Notes: generated by a model from the letters alone, not told the origin. Shown: positions 18,301 to 27,739, counted from the first letter of the stretch. The stretch: 64,000 nt of DNA from Verrucomicrobiota bacterium (GCA_022711435.1 JAKLFB010000004.1:124001-188000); one strand, 5' to 3'. A program made the numbers and translations.

Positions 18301-21300
18301 GCGATTACACCAGCGCCGATGGCTCCAAAAAGCAGGCCAAATACCGCTACTGCATGCGCAAGAAGATGACCACGGTTCCCGACGACGATTTCTCGCCCCT
18401 GTTCCGGATCGTGGATGCCTTGAAATCTCCTGCCGACGACCTCTATGTCGCGCGCGTGTCCGCGCTGGCCGATATCCGGAGCTGGGCCGGCTACTGGGTG
18501 ATCAACCGCATGTGCGGCAACTGGGACCACTACACGTCGCCCGGCTACCCGCACAATATGTACACCTACATCCCCCCCTACGAGCGATCCCGGCTCCACG
18601 CCAACGACACCGACGGCGCCTTCGGCACGGTCTACACCCTCTTCCCCAGCGCCGGCTACATGCCCGGCATCATGTTCGCCAAGCCCGAGTTTCGACGGGT
18701 CTACTGGCGCCTGGCGCACGACATGGTGCAAGGCCCCATGAGCCCCGCCGCCAGCGATGTCCGGCTGCGCGACTGGCACAAGGTCTTCAGCGACCACGGA
18801 ATCGCCGCCGTTCCGCCGACCGACATGATCGCCTGGATCGCGGCGCGAAGGGCCGAGTTCATGCGGGAGCTGGCGCCCGTGACCAATCTCGCCTTCGAGG
18901 CCTCCACTCCCAACACCGTTACCAGCGCCACCCCGCTGACCGTCACAGGCAAAGCGCCCATCAGTGTCACCACCATCCAGGTCAACGGCCAGCCGCACGC
19001 CATCCAGTGGGTGAACGATACGACCTGGCAAATCCGTGTCGGGCTCACCAGCGGCGCCTACCGGATCGTCTTCCACGCTCTCAACGCCCAAGGCGCCGTC
19101 GTCGGCAGCGACATGCTCATGGCCACCTACACCGGCCCTGGCGTCTCGCTCGAAGGAAAACTCGCCTTCAGCGAGATCATGCACCACCCCGCAGCGCCAT
19201 CTTCGAGCTTCGTCGAGATCCACAACCTCTCCCCCACTGAAACCCTCCCGCTCGGGGGGCTGCACGTGGACGGGATCGACGCAACCATCGGATACGGACG
19301 TTTCATCGCGCCCGGCGGCTACGCGGTCATCGCCAGCAGCCTGCCGGGGTATCAATCGACCTACGGGAATGCGGAGGTGGTGGTCGGCGAGTTCGCCGGC
19401 CAGCTGGACCATCGCGGCGAGACGCTCCGGTTGCTCATGCCCCAAGGCGCCAGCCCGATCGTTCTCGACCAAGTGACCTATGACGATGGCCCGCCTTGGC
19501 CCGCTGCCGCCGACGGCACCGGCGCGTCCTTGCAGGTGGTCGACCCGTCGCGCGACAATGACCGCGTCGGCAACTGGAGCGCCATCGAGCCCGGCGGCTC
19601 GCTGCCCCTTGCCACGCCGGGCAGGTCGAACAACGTCGCGGCGCGCCTGCCGGCATTCCCGCTGCTCTGGATCAACGAGGTCATGCCCGCGAACCCCGGC
19701 ATGCATGCCGACAACACCGGCGAATTCGATCCGTGGATCGAGCTGTTCAATGCCGGCGCGAGCGCGCTGGATCTGTCCGGCTGCTATCTCACCAGCGATC
19801 CGCTCGACCTGCCGCAATGGGCGTTCCCCCCGGGGTGGACGATCCAGCCCGGCCAGCGCCTGCTCGTTTGGGCGGACGGCCAACCGGAGCAGACCGACAG
19901 CTCGAACTTGCATGCCGGCTTCCGACTCGACAGCGGCGGCAGCGGCGCCGTCGTCCTCTCGTGGCAGCATCTCGACCGAGCTGTTCCGCTGGATGCGATC
20001 GCCTATGCCGATATCCCCGCCGGCAGTTCATACGGCTCCTATCCCGAGGGCGATCCCCACGCACGCCAGGTGTTTCACTCCCCCACCCCCGCTCTGCCCA
20101 ACAACGCCGCCTGGCCGCCGGTCCTCGTCCGGATCAACGAGTGGATGCCCGGCAACAGCCTGACCCTGGCCGACCCGGCTGACGGCGATTTCGATGACTG
20201 GTTCGAGCTCTACAACGGAGGCGCCAGCCCGGCGGATCTGGCCAACTACACCCTGACAGACGACCTCGACAATCCGGCCAAGTACACCATCCCGCCGGGG
20301 ACGATCATTCCCGCAGGCGGTTTCCTGCTGATCTGGGCGGACGAGGAGGACGATCAGAACGCCCCAGGCGGCGACTTGCACGCCAGCTTCAAACTCGCCG
20401 CCGGCGGCGAGCAGCTCGGCCTGTTCGCTCCCGATGGATCACGAGTGGACGGCTTGTCCTACGGGCCGCAGACCGATGACGTCAGCCTGGGCCGTTTCCC
20501 CGACGGCGCCGACCTGCCGTTCTACGAGATGAGCCCCCCCACCCCGCGCGGGCCCAACGCTCTCGCGGGCGGCAACCGCCCCCCCATCTTCGAACCCGTG
20601 CCTGAGCAGGCTGTCGCCGAAGCCAGCCTGCTGTCCTTCCGAGTCCGGGCTGCCGATCCCGACGACGGGCAAGCCGTGCGCTACAGTTTCGGCGCCGGGG
20701 CTCCTGCCGGCGCCACGCTCAATGAGATCACCGGCGAGTTCCGTTGGACGCCCGGCGAGCCCGACGGTCCGGCCAGCCTGAGCTTTTTCATCCAGGCCGC
20801 GGATAGCGGAACGCCCGCTGGCGTCGGAACGGTGCGGGTGACCGTCCAGGTGGCCGAGGTCAACCAGGCGCCCACGCTCTTTCCGATCGCCGATTGCGCC
20901 TTGCGCGAGGGGCAGACGCTCGCTCTCCAGGCCCGTGCCCTGGATGCCGACCTGCCGCCGCAAAACCTGCGGTTCGCCCTCGCCACAGGCGCCCCTCCGG
21001 GTCTTTCCATCGACCCGGTCACCGGCTGGATCCTGTGGCCGGTCGATCCCGACCAGGGCGCCAGCACCCACAGCATCACCGTGCGCGTCACCGACGATGG
21101 CCCGCCCCCTCAGAGCGATGAGCAGAGCTTCCGCATCGTCGTTGAGCTCCAGCCGCATGCCGTTGTCAACGAAATCATGTACCGCCCAAAAACCAACCGC
21201 ACCGAGTTCATCGAGCTGCTGAACAACTCGTCCGCAACCGCCGCCGACCTCGCCGGCGTGCGGCTCGCGGCCGAGCACCTCGCGTTCGCCTTCCCCGCCG

Positions 21301-22841
21301 GCTCGGCGCTCGCGCCCGGCGGCTTCGGTCTGGTGGTCCAGGATCGCGCCGCCTTCGAGGCCGCCTACGGCGCCGGCCTGCCCATCTTCGGAGAATGGGC
21401 CGGCCATCTCGCCGCCACAGGGGATACCATCCGCCTGACACGCGCCGCGCCGAATCGGCAGAGTGAGATCCTCGACGAAGTGCGCTTCACCGCCGAACCG
21501 CCCTGGCCCGAGGCCGCCAACGGCCAGGGCGGCTCGCTGCAGCTGATCGACGCCCGGCAGGACAACGCCCGCGTCGGCAACTGGGCTGCCGCCGCCTCGA
21601 ACAGCCTGAACCTCTCGCGCCAGCTTTTGACGATGACGAACCAATGGCGCTACGATTTGTCGGGCAAAGATCTCGGCGCCGGCTGGCGCGAGCCGGCCTA
21701 CGACGATGGCGCGTGGCCTTCCGGGCGCGCGCTGCTCTACGTCGAGGACGCCGCCTTGCCAGCCCCGAAGAACACGCCGCTCGCCATCGGTCCCATGACC
21801 TTCTATTTCCGCACCGCATTCTTCTACGACGGCCCGGCCGCCGGCCTGCGTCTTCAGGCCAACACCATCGTCGATGACGCCGCCGTCATCTTCATCAATG
21901 GCAGCGAATGGAGGCGCGTTGGATTCAACGATGCCACCGAGGTCGCTTTCATCACCCCGGCCGACCGGTTGGTCGGCAACGCGGCCCTGGAAGGCCCGAT
22001 GATCGTCGAGCGGGACGTGCTGCGACACGGAACCAACGTGGTGGCAGTCGAGGTTCACCAGAACAATTCGGGCAGCACGGATGTTGTCTGGGGAATGGAT
22101 CTCGAGGTCGAATCCACGGCCGAGCCCGCCACCCCGGGCCGCGCCAACTCGCTCGCCCGCGTCCTGCCGCCTTTCCCACCCCTCTACATCAATGAAGCGC
22201 TCGCCGCCAATGCCACCGGCCCGCTCGACAACGCCGGCGAGCGCGAGCCGTGGATCGAGCTCGCCAACGCCGGACCTCTGCCCGCCTCGCTCGAAGGCTG
22301 GTATATGACCGATTCGCTCGCGGACCTGACCCGGTGGCCGTTCCCGGCGGGCTTCCGGATCGAAGGCATGGAGTTCCGCCTCCTGTGGGCCGACGGCCAG
22401 CCCGCCGAGACAACGGACGCCGATGTCCACACCGGCTTCCGGCTTGAAAACGGCGGCCTGCTCGCGCTGGTCCGGACGCAGGCGGGGGCGCCGGCCGTGG
22501 TCGATTACCTGCGCCTGCCCACGCTGCTCGCAGACACCTCTTACGGCTTGCCATCGGATGGATGGAGCCTGGCCCAGTCGGTTCTCGATCGCCCCACGCC
22601 TGGCGAGCGCAATCGCTTCCTCCCCACGCCGGAGATTGTCAATCCGCAATTGGGATCCGCCGGCAATGTCAGCTTCGAATGGCGCGCCGTGCCGGGCGCG
22701 ACATACCGAGTCCTGGGCGCCCCGGCCCTCGCGGCGGAATCCTGGGTCACGCTGGCGGAATCCGTCGCACAGGCTGAAACCATGCGATACGCGGAACCGC
22801 TGGGCTCGCCGATGCGATACTATCGCGTGCTGATCCCGTGA
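15360..22841 (+). CDS. Giant secreted CotH-kinase / lamin-tail-domain protein
   Basis: 2493 residues from a GTG at 15360 that overlaps the sulfatase stop (GTGA). A 50-residue basic N-terminus precedes a hydrophobic export signal (LGAAIGVALALLSTSLA). Domains by approximate residue: LTD 90-180, 254-350 and 381-480; a carbohydrate-binding-like and Ig-like region 540-800; CotH kinase-like 824-1174 (AVAYRGNWRS, NWDHYTSPGYPHNMY, and ANDTDGAFG in the place of the metal-binding DxD); LTD 1267, 1434 and 1590; two putative-Ig (He_PIG/cadherin-like) units 1744-1930; LTD 1934; a galactose-binding-like module 2084-2250; LTD 2274-2430; C-terminal domain ending MRYYRVLIP. Eight LTDs in all. CotH proteins are atypical protein kinases. 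The role of this one is unknown; an adhesive surface protein acting with the sulfatase is inference. Confidence 0.88.
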   Translation: MNQQRSFHPSGAGPRKGRFEEEAVVEGQTGPWRPAAPAHRRASSFHLGAAIGVALALLSTSLARTQTEGLDANPYRSRARQLSPSSRGTPIIISEIMYHPLEPGGMEALEYIELFNTEPVAEDLGGYRISGAVDFTFPAGARLSGRSFVVVAREPEALRQASGITNVAGPFTGSLPNSGGQVQLRNRTGALLLEIGYEDQMPWPAAADGAGHSLQLARPDYGEGAVGAWSASAFRGGSPGRDDPEIADPLDSVAVNEFLAQSEFPQTDFIELHNRSAQTVDLSGCRLSDRADTDKFIIPAGALLAPGGCAVFSEADLGFSLSSQGEAIFLVRSDGARVIDAVRFGAQPGGASSGRWPDGAGGIRELAQPTPGTPNAEPALHDIVINEIMYHPISGRAEDEYVELHNRGAHAVDVGHWRFVDGIDFMIPPGTVVPAGGYLVVARDRASLLERCRQLDAASTVGNYEGNLSDRGERLALARPSDPQLPFQDFVVVDEVAYSDGWGRWTDGGGSSLELIDARADNALGPNWQGSDETAKAPWIDIEHTGVIDNQAGTMEELQIFCPQGGECLLDNIELIKAGQPFNRVRNSDFEYGVGGWELLGSHERSGLEAGEGYASSQSLHVRASSQGRSTISVYRITYDRISIPISPPAAGETFTIRAKGRWIAGWPYIVIGIKGHPLEAVGALEVPGNLGSPGQPNSRRVANAGPAISDVQHMPVLPAASQNVIVSARVHDPDGVAAVALQWRIDGATGAVTAASMTDPDGDGVYAGILPGQAAGQIAAFAVEAIDAAGAPAASRFPGPPPAGAPALECLVRFGDALSPGVFGTYRLWVSSTNVARWRARQTRSDEPVDTTFTYDDYRTVYNSAVAYRGNWRSFTDYRNAAYMVEFPKTQRVLGDTEVAIDFISLNGDNGTKQQEKHAYWMARQVDLASIAMRYVHVSVNGSALFRYDSLSPSRTLCASWYGDEDPHVYEQLYPHEPFGDYTSADGSKKQAKYRYCMRKKMTTVPDDDFSPLFRIVDALKSPADDLYVARVSALADIRSWAGYWVINRMCGNWDHYTSPGYPHNMYTYIPPYERSRLHANDTDGAFGTVYTLFPSAGYMPGIMFAKPEFRRVYWRLAHDMVQGPMSPAASDVRLRDWHKVFSDHGIAAVPPTDMIAWIAARRAEFMRELAPVTNLAFEASTPNTVTSATPLTVTGKAPISVTTIQVNGQPHAIQWVNDTTWQIRVGLTSGAYRIVFHALNAQGAVVGSDMLMATYTGPGVSLEGKLAFSEIMHHPAAPSSSFVEIHNLSPTETLPLGGLHVDGIDATIGYGRFIAPGGYAVIASSLPGYQSTYGNAEVVVGEFAGQLDHRGETLRLLMPQGASPIVLDQVTYDDGPPWPAAADGTGASLQVVDPSRDNDRVGNWSAIEPGGSLPLATPGRSNNVAARLPAFPLLWINEVMPANPGMHADNTGEFDPWIELFNAGASALDLSGCYLTSDPLDLPQWAFPPGWTIQPGQRLLVWADGQPEQTDSSNLHAGFRLDSGGSGAVVLSWQHLDRAVPLDAIAYADIPAGSSYGSYPEGDPHARQVFHSPTPALPNNAAWPPVLVRINEWMPGNSLTLADPADGDFDDWFELYNGGASPADLANYTLTDDLDNPAKYTIPPGTIIPAGGFLLIWADEEDDQNAPGGDLHASFKLAAGGEQLGLFAPDGSRVDGLSYGPQTDDVSLGRFPDGADLPFYEMSPPTPRGPNALAGGNRPPIFEPVPEQAVAEASLLSFRVRAADPDDGQAVRYSFGAGAPAGATLNEITGEFRWTPGEPDGPASLSFFIQAADSGTPAGVGTVRVTVQVAEVNQAPTLFPIADCALREGQTLALQARALDADLPPQNLRFALATGAPPGLSIDPVTGWILWPVDPDQGASTHSITVRVTDDGPPPQSDEQSFRIVVELQPHAVVNEIMYRPKTNRTEFIELLNNSSATAADLAGVRLAAEHLAFAFPAGSALAPGGFGLVVQDRAAFEAAYGAGLPIFGEWAGHLAATGDTIRLTRAAPNRQSEILDEVRFTAEPPWPEAANGQGGSLQLIDARQDNARVGNWAAAASNSLNLSRQLLTMTNQWRYDLSGKDLGAGWREPAYDDGAWPSGRALLYVEDAALPAPKNTPLAIGPMTFYFRTAFFYDGPAAGLRLQANTIVDDAAVIFINGSEWRRVGFNDATEVAFITPADRLVGNAALEGPMIVERDVLRHGTNVVAVEVHQNNSGSTDVVWGMDLEVESTAEPATPGRANSLARVLPPFPPLYINEALAANATGPLDNAGEREPWIELANAGPLPASLEGWYMTDSLADLTRWPFPAGFRIEGMEFRLLWADGQPAETTDADVHTGFRLENGGLLALVRTQAGAPAVVDYLRLPTLLADTSYGLPSDGWSLAQSVLDRPTPGERNRFLPTPEIVNPQLGSAGNVSFEWRAVPGATYRVLGAPALAAESWVTLAESVAQAETMRYAEPLGSPMRYYRVLIP

Positions 22842-24664
22842 CTCAGGGCTTCGTCGTCGCCATGGAACACCTTTTCATCCTGGGATTGATCGGGATCGCG
22901 CTGGCGCTCTTCGCATGCGAGATCGTCCGCCCGGATATTGTCGCCATCGGGGTGGCACTGTCGCTGCTGCTGACCCGCGCGGTGAGCATTCAAGAGGGTT
23001 TCTCCGGCTTCAGCAATCCGGCGGTGATCACCGTTCTCTGCATGTTCATCCTCAGCTCCGGCCTGGTGCGCACGGGTGTGGCCGACCGCCTGGCCGGCCT
23101 GATCACCCGAATGGGCGGCGGCCACCCGGCCCTGCTGACCGCTGCCGTGATGATCACCGTCGGGACTATGTCCGCGTTCATGAACAACATCGGGGCCGTG
23201 GCCATCCTCCTGCCGACCATGTTCGCCATCGCGCGCAAGTCCGACTATCCGGTGGCCCGGCTGCTGATCCCCTTGTCGTTCGGATCGCTGCTGGGCGGCC
23301 TGACCACCTTGATCGGAACGCCGCCGAACCTGCTATGCTCGATGGCACTCGAGGAGGCCGGGTTCGACAGTTTCCGGCTGTTCGATTTCCTGCCGACCGG
23401 CCTGGCCGTGATGGCCACCGGAGTTCTCTACATGGCCTGGATCGGACGGTTTCTCATCCCGGTCCGCAAAAGCGCCGAAACCCTGACGCAGCAATACCAA
23501 TTGCAGGATTACCTCACGGAGCTGGTGGTGCCGGAGAACAGCCCGATGGCCGGCAAGTCGCTCGCCGAATCCTCGTTCCGCAAGGAGACCGGCCTGAGCG
23601 TCCTCCGCATCCGCCGAGCCGCCGTCCCGGGAAGAACCATTCTGCCGTCCCCCGCCACGGTGCTGGAGCCGGGCGACCGCCTGATCGTCGAAGGCAATCT
23701 GGACCATCTGATCAGGGGCAAGGAGGCCGGGCCGCTGAAAATTTATGCGGAGACAAAATTCGACGACAAATCGTTGACGGGCGAGGACGTCGAGCTGGCG
23801 GAGGTGGGGATCGCGCCCCGCTCGGCGCTAACCGGCAAGTCCATCAACCAAGGGCATCTTCACCGCCGGTTCAATGTCCTGGTTCTCGCCTTGCGCCGGC
23901 GCGGCCAAACGCTCCAAAAGCAGTTCACCTCGGTGCCCCTGGCGGTCGGCGACATGCTGCTCGTGCAAGGCGCGCCCGAGGCGATCAACGAGATGGCGCA
24001 CAGCCCAGAGTTCCTGGTCGTCAACCGGCTGGAACATGAAGCCCGCGACGCCAGGCGGGCCGGCCTGGCGCTCGGGATCATGGCGGTGGCGATCGCCTGC
24101 GCCGCCACCGGACTGCTGCACATATCGGTGGCTGGAATGCTCGGCGTGCTGCTCATGGCCGTGACCGGCTGCGTGCGCGTGCAGGACATGTACCAGGACG
24201 TCGAGTGGCGCGTCATTTTCCTGATCGCCTGCATGATGCCGCTCGGGATCGCGATGGACGACCAGCACACCGGCACCGCCCGCTGGCTGGCCGAGAACGT
24301 GGTCGACTGGACCGGCGGCTACGGCCCGCGCGTCGTCATGGCCAGCCTGTTCCTTTTCACCACCCTCATCACCGAGGTGATGTCAAATGCCGCCGCCGCT
24401 GTTCTGCTGGCGCCCATTGGCGTGGCCATCGCCGTGGGCCTTGGCCTCGAGCCGTATCCGTTCCTGATGGCCATTGCGATCGGCGCCTCAACGACATTCC
24501 TCACCCCCATCGGCCACCAGGCCAACATGCTCGTTTACGGCGTGGGCAACTATCGATTTAGCGATTTCCCGCGCGTGGGACTGCTTCTGAACGCGCTGAT
24601 CTTCACCGTCGCCATGGTGGTCGTGCCGATCGTCTGGCCCTTCGCGCCGCTGCCCCCTCGCTGA
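22838..24664 (+). CDS. SLC13/DASS-type anion permease with two RCK_C (TrkA-C) domains
   Basis: 608 residues if the GTG at 22838 (GTGA overlap with the CotH/LTD gene) is used; an ATG at 22862 (MEHLFILG) is the alternative. About 12 helices interrupted by two hydrophilic TrkA-C/RCK_C domains (about 217-295 and 312-390). Diagnostic sequence: FGSLLGGLTTLIGTPPNLL and later NAAAAVLLAPIGVAIA, with a second hairpin ATTFLTPIGHQANMLVYG. This family moves sulfate, phosphate, di- and tricarboxylates. Being coupled to a sulfatase, sulfate is the likely substrate (inference); the direction of transport cannot be inferred. Confidence 0.87.
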   Translation: MTQGFVVAMEHLFILGLIGIALALFACEIVRPDIVAIGVALSLLLTRAVSIQEGFSGFSNPAVITVLCMFILSSGLVRTGVADRLAGLITRMGGGHPALLTAAVMITVGTMSAFMNNIGAVAILLPTMFAIARKSDYPVARLLIPLSFGSLLGGLTTLIGTPPNLLCSMALEEAGFDSFRLFDFLPTGLAVMATGVLYMAWIGRFLIPVRKSAETLTQQYQLQDYLTELVVPENSPMAGKSLAESSFRKETGLSVLRIRRAAVPGRTILPSPATVLEPGDRLIVEGNLDHLIRGKEAGPLKIYAETKFDDKSLTGEDVELAEVGIAPRSALTGKSINQGHLHRRFNVLVLALRRRGQTLQKQFTSVPLAVGDMLLVQGAPEAINEMAHSPEFLVVNRLEHEARDARRAGLALGIMAVAIACAATGLLHISVAGMLGVLLMAVTGCVRVQDMYQDVEWRVIFLIACMMPLGIAMDDQHTGTARWLAENVVDWTGGYGPRVVMASLFLFTTLITEVMSNAAAAVLLAPIGVAIAVGLGLEPYPFLMAIAIGASTTFLTPIGHQANMLVYGVGNYRFSDFPRVGLLLNALIFTVAMVVVPIVWPFAPLPPR

Positions 24665-24736
24665 CCCGGCCCACCCGTCAGCCTCGAGGTGCTGCCCACT
24701 GCCGATGTTGGACCTCATCCCATGTCATCTCACCGC

Positions 24737-26059
24737 TCAGCGGGTTAACAGCCATTCCCAGACCGGGACAATCTGGATGCCCTCCGGTGCCGTGACGCCG
24801 TGCGGCGGCTCCGCTTCGGCCACCAAAAGCCCGGCAGCATCCGGAAACTCGAGCCGCGCCTCGGTCAAGGCCCGCATCTCGCGCTCGAAGGTTGCCGGCG
24901 ACGAGATGTCCGCAGCCGCCTGAATCAATTGGCGTCGTCCCTCGAAATCCGTCGTGACGAAATCCACTTCGAGTCCCGATGCGGTCCTGGCATATGCCAG
25001 ATCGCGGCTGGTCCGGCGCAGTTCACAGGCGACCACGTTCTCGATGAGTCGGCCCCGGTCAAGACCCGGCGCCGGGCTGAAGGCCTGGGCCAAGCCGTGA
25101 TCCGCCAGATACAACTTGCGCGGATTGACTTGCCGCTGGCGCTCCGAACGCCCCGCCAGGGGCAGGGTGAAAACCAGAAAGGCATCCTCCAGATGCGCCA
25201 GAAAACCCAGCAGTGTCTCCTTGGAGACCGCGATCCCGCGCGATGCGAAATCCGCATAGACCTTGCTCACGCTCAAAAGCGCGGCCGGCTGGCGCAGCAA
25301 CTGGCGGACAAACGCGCGCAAGGCGGGCAGGTTCGAGATATGGTGCCGCTCGGCCACATCGCGAAACAGAACCGCATCCACATAGCCCTGCAGCAGGCCA
25401 ACACGATCGCGCGCGACCGAGAAAACCCTGGCCTCGGGAAAGCCGCCGGTCTCCAGATAAGCGTCGAAATGCGCGCGCAGGGCCGATCGTTCTGCGCCGG
25501 AAGCCAGCCGTCCTGGCGCGTCTTCGAGCCAATTCCTGCCGCGCAGGAATTCCCGAAAGCTGAACGGCGTGATCACCACCTCCATCGCCCGGCCCCGCAT
25601 GCTCGTGGCCACTTCGCGACTCAACATGTGTGCGGACGACCCGCTCACAAAAACCTCGGCCCTCTCCGAATCCAGCACCCGGCGCACAAAGCGTTCCCAT
25701 CCCGGGACGAGTTGAATTTCGTCCAGACACCAGGTCACCTCGGCCTGATTCCGGAATTGCGGGAACTGGCGGTAATACTCCTCGATGATCGTGCCGAGTT
25801 CCTCAGATCGAAGCCCCCCGAGCCGCTCGTCTTCAAAATTAAAATAGACCAGCCGTTCCCGTTCGATCCCACCCGCCAGCCGATCGGCCAAGCATTGGAA
25901 TAGAAAGAAGGTCTTGCCCGCCCGCCTCATGCCAACGACCGCTTGGGCCTTGCCTTGCAGGAGAGCGGGCTCGGCCTCCCGGCGCACCAAGGGGGGAAAG
26001 GGCGTCCGGATGGCATCGCCCAACTTCTGCCGGATCGCATTCAATATATGGTCTTCCAT
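24737..26059 (-). CDS. AAA-family ATPase with DUF4143 domain
   Basis: 440 residues from the ATG at 26059; a TTG at 26095 would add 12 residues. N-terminal AAA_14 ATPase: Walker A GMRRAGKT (43-50), Walker B in TWCLDEIQ, sensor-like VSGSSAHML. C-terminal DUF4143, a nuclease-like fold (LAYARTASGLEVDFVTTD). Such proteins are common, sporadically distributed and of unsettled function, and are often found as many divergent copies in one genome. It stands alone, convergent to the anion permease, and separates two sulfatase blocks, which fits insertion of a transferred gene. No partner toxin or antitoxin is visible. Confidence 0.85.
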   Translation of the reverse strand: MEDHILNAIRQKLGDAIRTPFPPLVRREAEPALLQGKAQAVVGMRRAGKTFFLFQCLADRLAGGIERERLVYFNFEDERLGGLRSEELGTIIEEYYRQFPQFRNQAEVTWCLDEIQLVPGWERFVRRVLDSERAEVFVSGSSAHMLSREVATSMRGRAMEVVITPFSFREFLRGRNWLEDAPGRLASGAERSALRAHFDAYLETGGFPEARVFSVARDRVGLLQGYVDAVLFRDVAERHHISNLPALRAFVRQLLRQPAALLSVSKVYADFASRGIAVSKETLLGFLAHLEDAFLVFTLPLAGRSERQRQVNPRKLYLADHGLAQAFSPAPGLDRGRLIENVVACELRRTSRDLAYARTASGLEVDFVTTDFEGRRQLIQAAADISSPATFEREMRALTEARLEFPDAAGLLVAEAEPPHGVTAPEGIQIVPVWEWLLTR

Positions 26060-26196
26060 GGAGACCAGATTTGCACGAAAGCGGTCTGATTTCAAGACCG
26101 GATAGAAGGAGGTTGATTGAACTCTTTTCGGCCGTAAACAACGAACCTGTCACCTTGTCATCAAGCCTTGAATTCTATTGCGGCAGGCGCTACAAA

Positions 26197-27699
26197 ATGG
26201 CGCTACCCGACATGAAATCACATCTTCTTGCCTGCATCGCTCTCGCCATCGCCCTCGGCAGCGGTCGCTCGGCGGCGGCGGCGCAGCCGAATGTCCTGTT
26301 TCTCATCTCGGACGATCTGAACACCTATCTCGGCTGCTACGGCGATCCGCGCGCGAGGACGCCCCACATCGACAGGCTCGCCGCGCGCGGCGTGCGTTTC
26401 GATCGCGCGTATTGCGCCTTCCCCCTCTGCGGGCCGAGCCGCAACTCGATGCTCACAGGCTTGTATCCGAACAGCTCGGGCATCCTTGCCAACGCGCAGA
26501 TCTTCCGGCAGACGATCCCCTCGCACATCAGCCTCTCGCAGGCGTTCCGGCGGGAGGGTTGGTTTGCCGTGCGCATCGGCAAGCTCTACCATTACAACGT
26601 GCCCCGGTCGATCGGCACCGACGGGCACGACGATCCAGGCTCGTGGGAGATGGAGCTCAATCCCGCCGGCGTGGACCGGCTCGAAGAGGAACCGGACATC
26701 TTCACGCTGACACCGGGGCAGTTTGGCGGCACCCTGAGCTGGTATGCCTCGCCCAAGGACGACGCGCATCACACCGATGGAAGGATCGCCGCCGAGGCCG
26801 AATGGGTGCTCGAGCGCTGTGCGCGCCAGAAGGACCGGCCGTTCTTCCTCGCCGTCGGCTTCTTCCGTCCGCACACGCCGTATGTAGCGCCGCGGACGCC
26901 GTATTTCGGCTGGTATCCCGAGGCGCAGATGCCCGTGCGCCCCACGGTGGACCAGAATCCGCCAGAGGTCCCCGCCGCCGCGCTCGGCAGCTACAAGAAG
27001 GAGCAGGACAAGCTCACCGACGAGCTGCGCCGCCAATGCGTCCAGGCCTACTACGCCAGCATCAGCTTCATGGACGCCCAGGTCGGCCGGGTGGTCGCCG
27101 CCCTCGACCGCCTCGGGCTCGCCGACAACACCATCGTCGTCTTCACCAGCGACCACGGCTATCACATGGGCGAGCACGGCTTGTGGCAAAAGATGAGCCT
27201 CTTCGAAGGCAGCGCCCGCGTGCCGCTGCTGATCGTCGCGCCGGGCGTCTCTTCTCGGGGCGCGGTGGCGAGGTCGCCCGTGAGCCACCTCGATCTCTAC
27301 CCCACCCTGGCCGAACTGGCCGGCGTGAGGCCGCCCGTGAAGCTGCAAGGCCAGAGCCTCGTGCCGCTCCTGAAGGATCCCGAAGCGAAAGGCCGCGGCT
27401 GGGCACTGACGCAAGTCACGCGCGGCGGCCCTGCAAAGCGCTTTTTCGGGTACAGCCTGCGCACGCCGCGCTGGCGCTACACCGAGTGGGATCAGGGACG
27501 AGCCGGCATCGAGCTCTACGATCACGAAACCGATCCGCAGGAGCTCGCCAACCTGGCGCACAAGGCCGAGCACGCCGCCACAGTGTCCGAGCTCAGGGCC
27601 CGGCTTCGCGCTGCCGCGCTTGCAACCTTCCCCGCCAGCGGCCAGACGCCCCCGCTCAAGACGAATTTCCTCTGGGCCCCCAACCTGACCGATCCTTGA
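26197..27699 (+). CDS. Exported sulfatase, iduronate-2-sulfatase-like
   Basis: 500 residues from the ATG at 26197; an ATG at 26212 gives an equally good signal peptide (MKSHLLACIALAIALG...). Signature: NVLFLISDDLNTYLGCYGD, Cys78 in CGPSRNSMLTG, FFRPHTPYVAP, VVFTSDHGYHMGEHGLW. These match the S1_7 subgroup, whose members remove 2-O-sulfate from uronic acids in glycosaminoglycans and related algal polymers. It is convergent, 40 bases apart, with a third sulfatase. Activation requires a formylglycine-generating enzyme encoded elsewhere. Confidence 0.92.
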   Translation: MALPDMKSHLLACIALAIALGSGRSAAAAQPNVLFLISDDLNTYLGCYGDPRARTPHIDRLAARGVRFDRAYCAFPLCGPSRNSMLTGLYPNSSGILANAQIFRQTIPSHISLSQAFRREGWFAVRIGKLYHYNVPRSIGTDGHDDPGSWEMELNPAGVDRLEEEPDIFTLTPGQFGGTLSWYASPKDDAHHTDGRIAAEAEWVLERCARQKDRPFFLAVGFFRPHTPYVAPRTPYFGWYPEAQMPVRPTVDQNPPEVPAAALGSYKKEQDKLTDELRRQCVQAYYASISFMDAQVGRVVAALDRLGLADNTIVVFTSDHGYHMGEHGLWQKMSLFEGSARVPLLIVAPGVSSRGAVARSPVSHLDLYPTLAELAGVRPPVKLQGQSLVPLLKDPEAKGRGWALTQVTRGGPAKRFFGYSLRTPRWRYTEWDQGRAGIELYDHETDPQELANLAHKAEHAATVSELRARLRAAALATFPASGQTPPLKTNFLWAPNLTDP

Positions 27700-27739
27700 A
27701 TCCATCGTCGGCCAGGGGAGGATGCCGGGGATCCACCGC

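Noticed and set aside
16173..19970. 1265-codon open frame on the minus strand
   Set aside because: Lies wholly opposite the CotH/LTD gene; no motif or export signal. The plus frame contains repeated LTD domains.
20439..22649. 736-codon open frame on the minus strand
   Set aside because: Same reason: a shadow of the CotH/LTD coding sequence.
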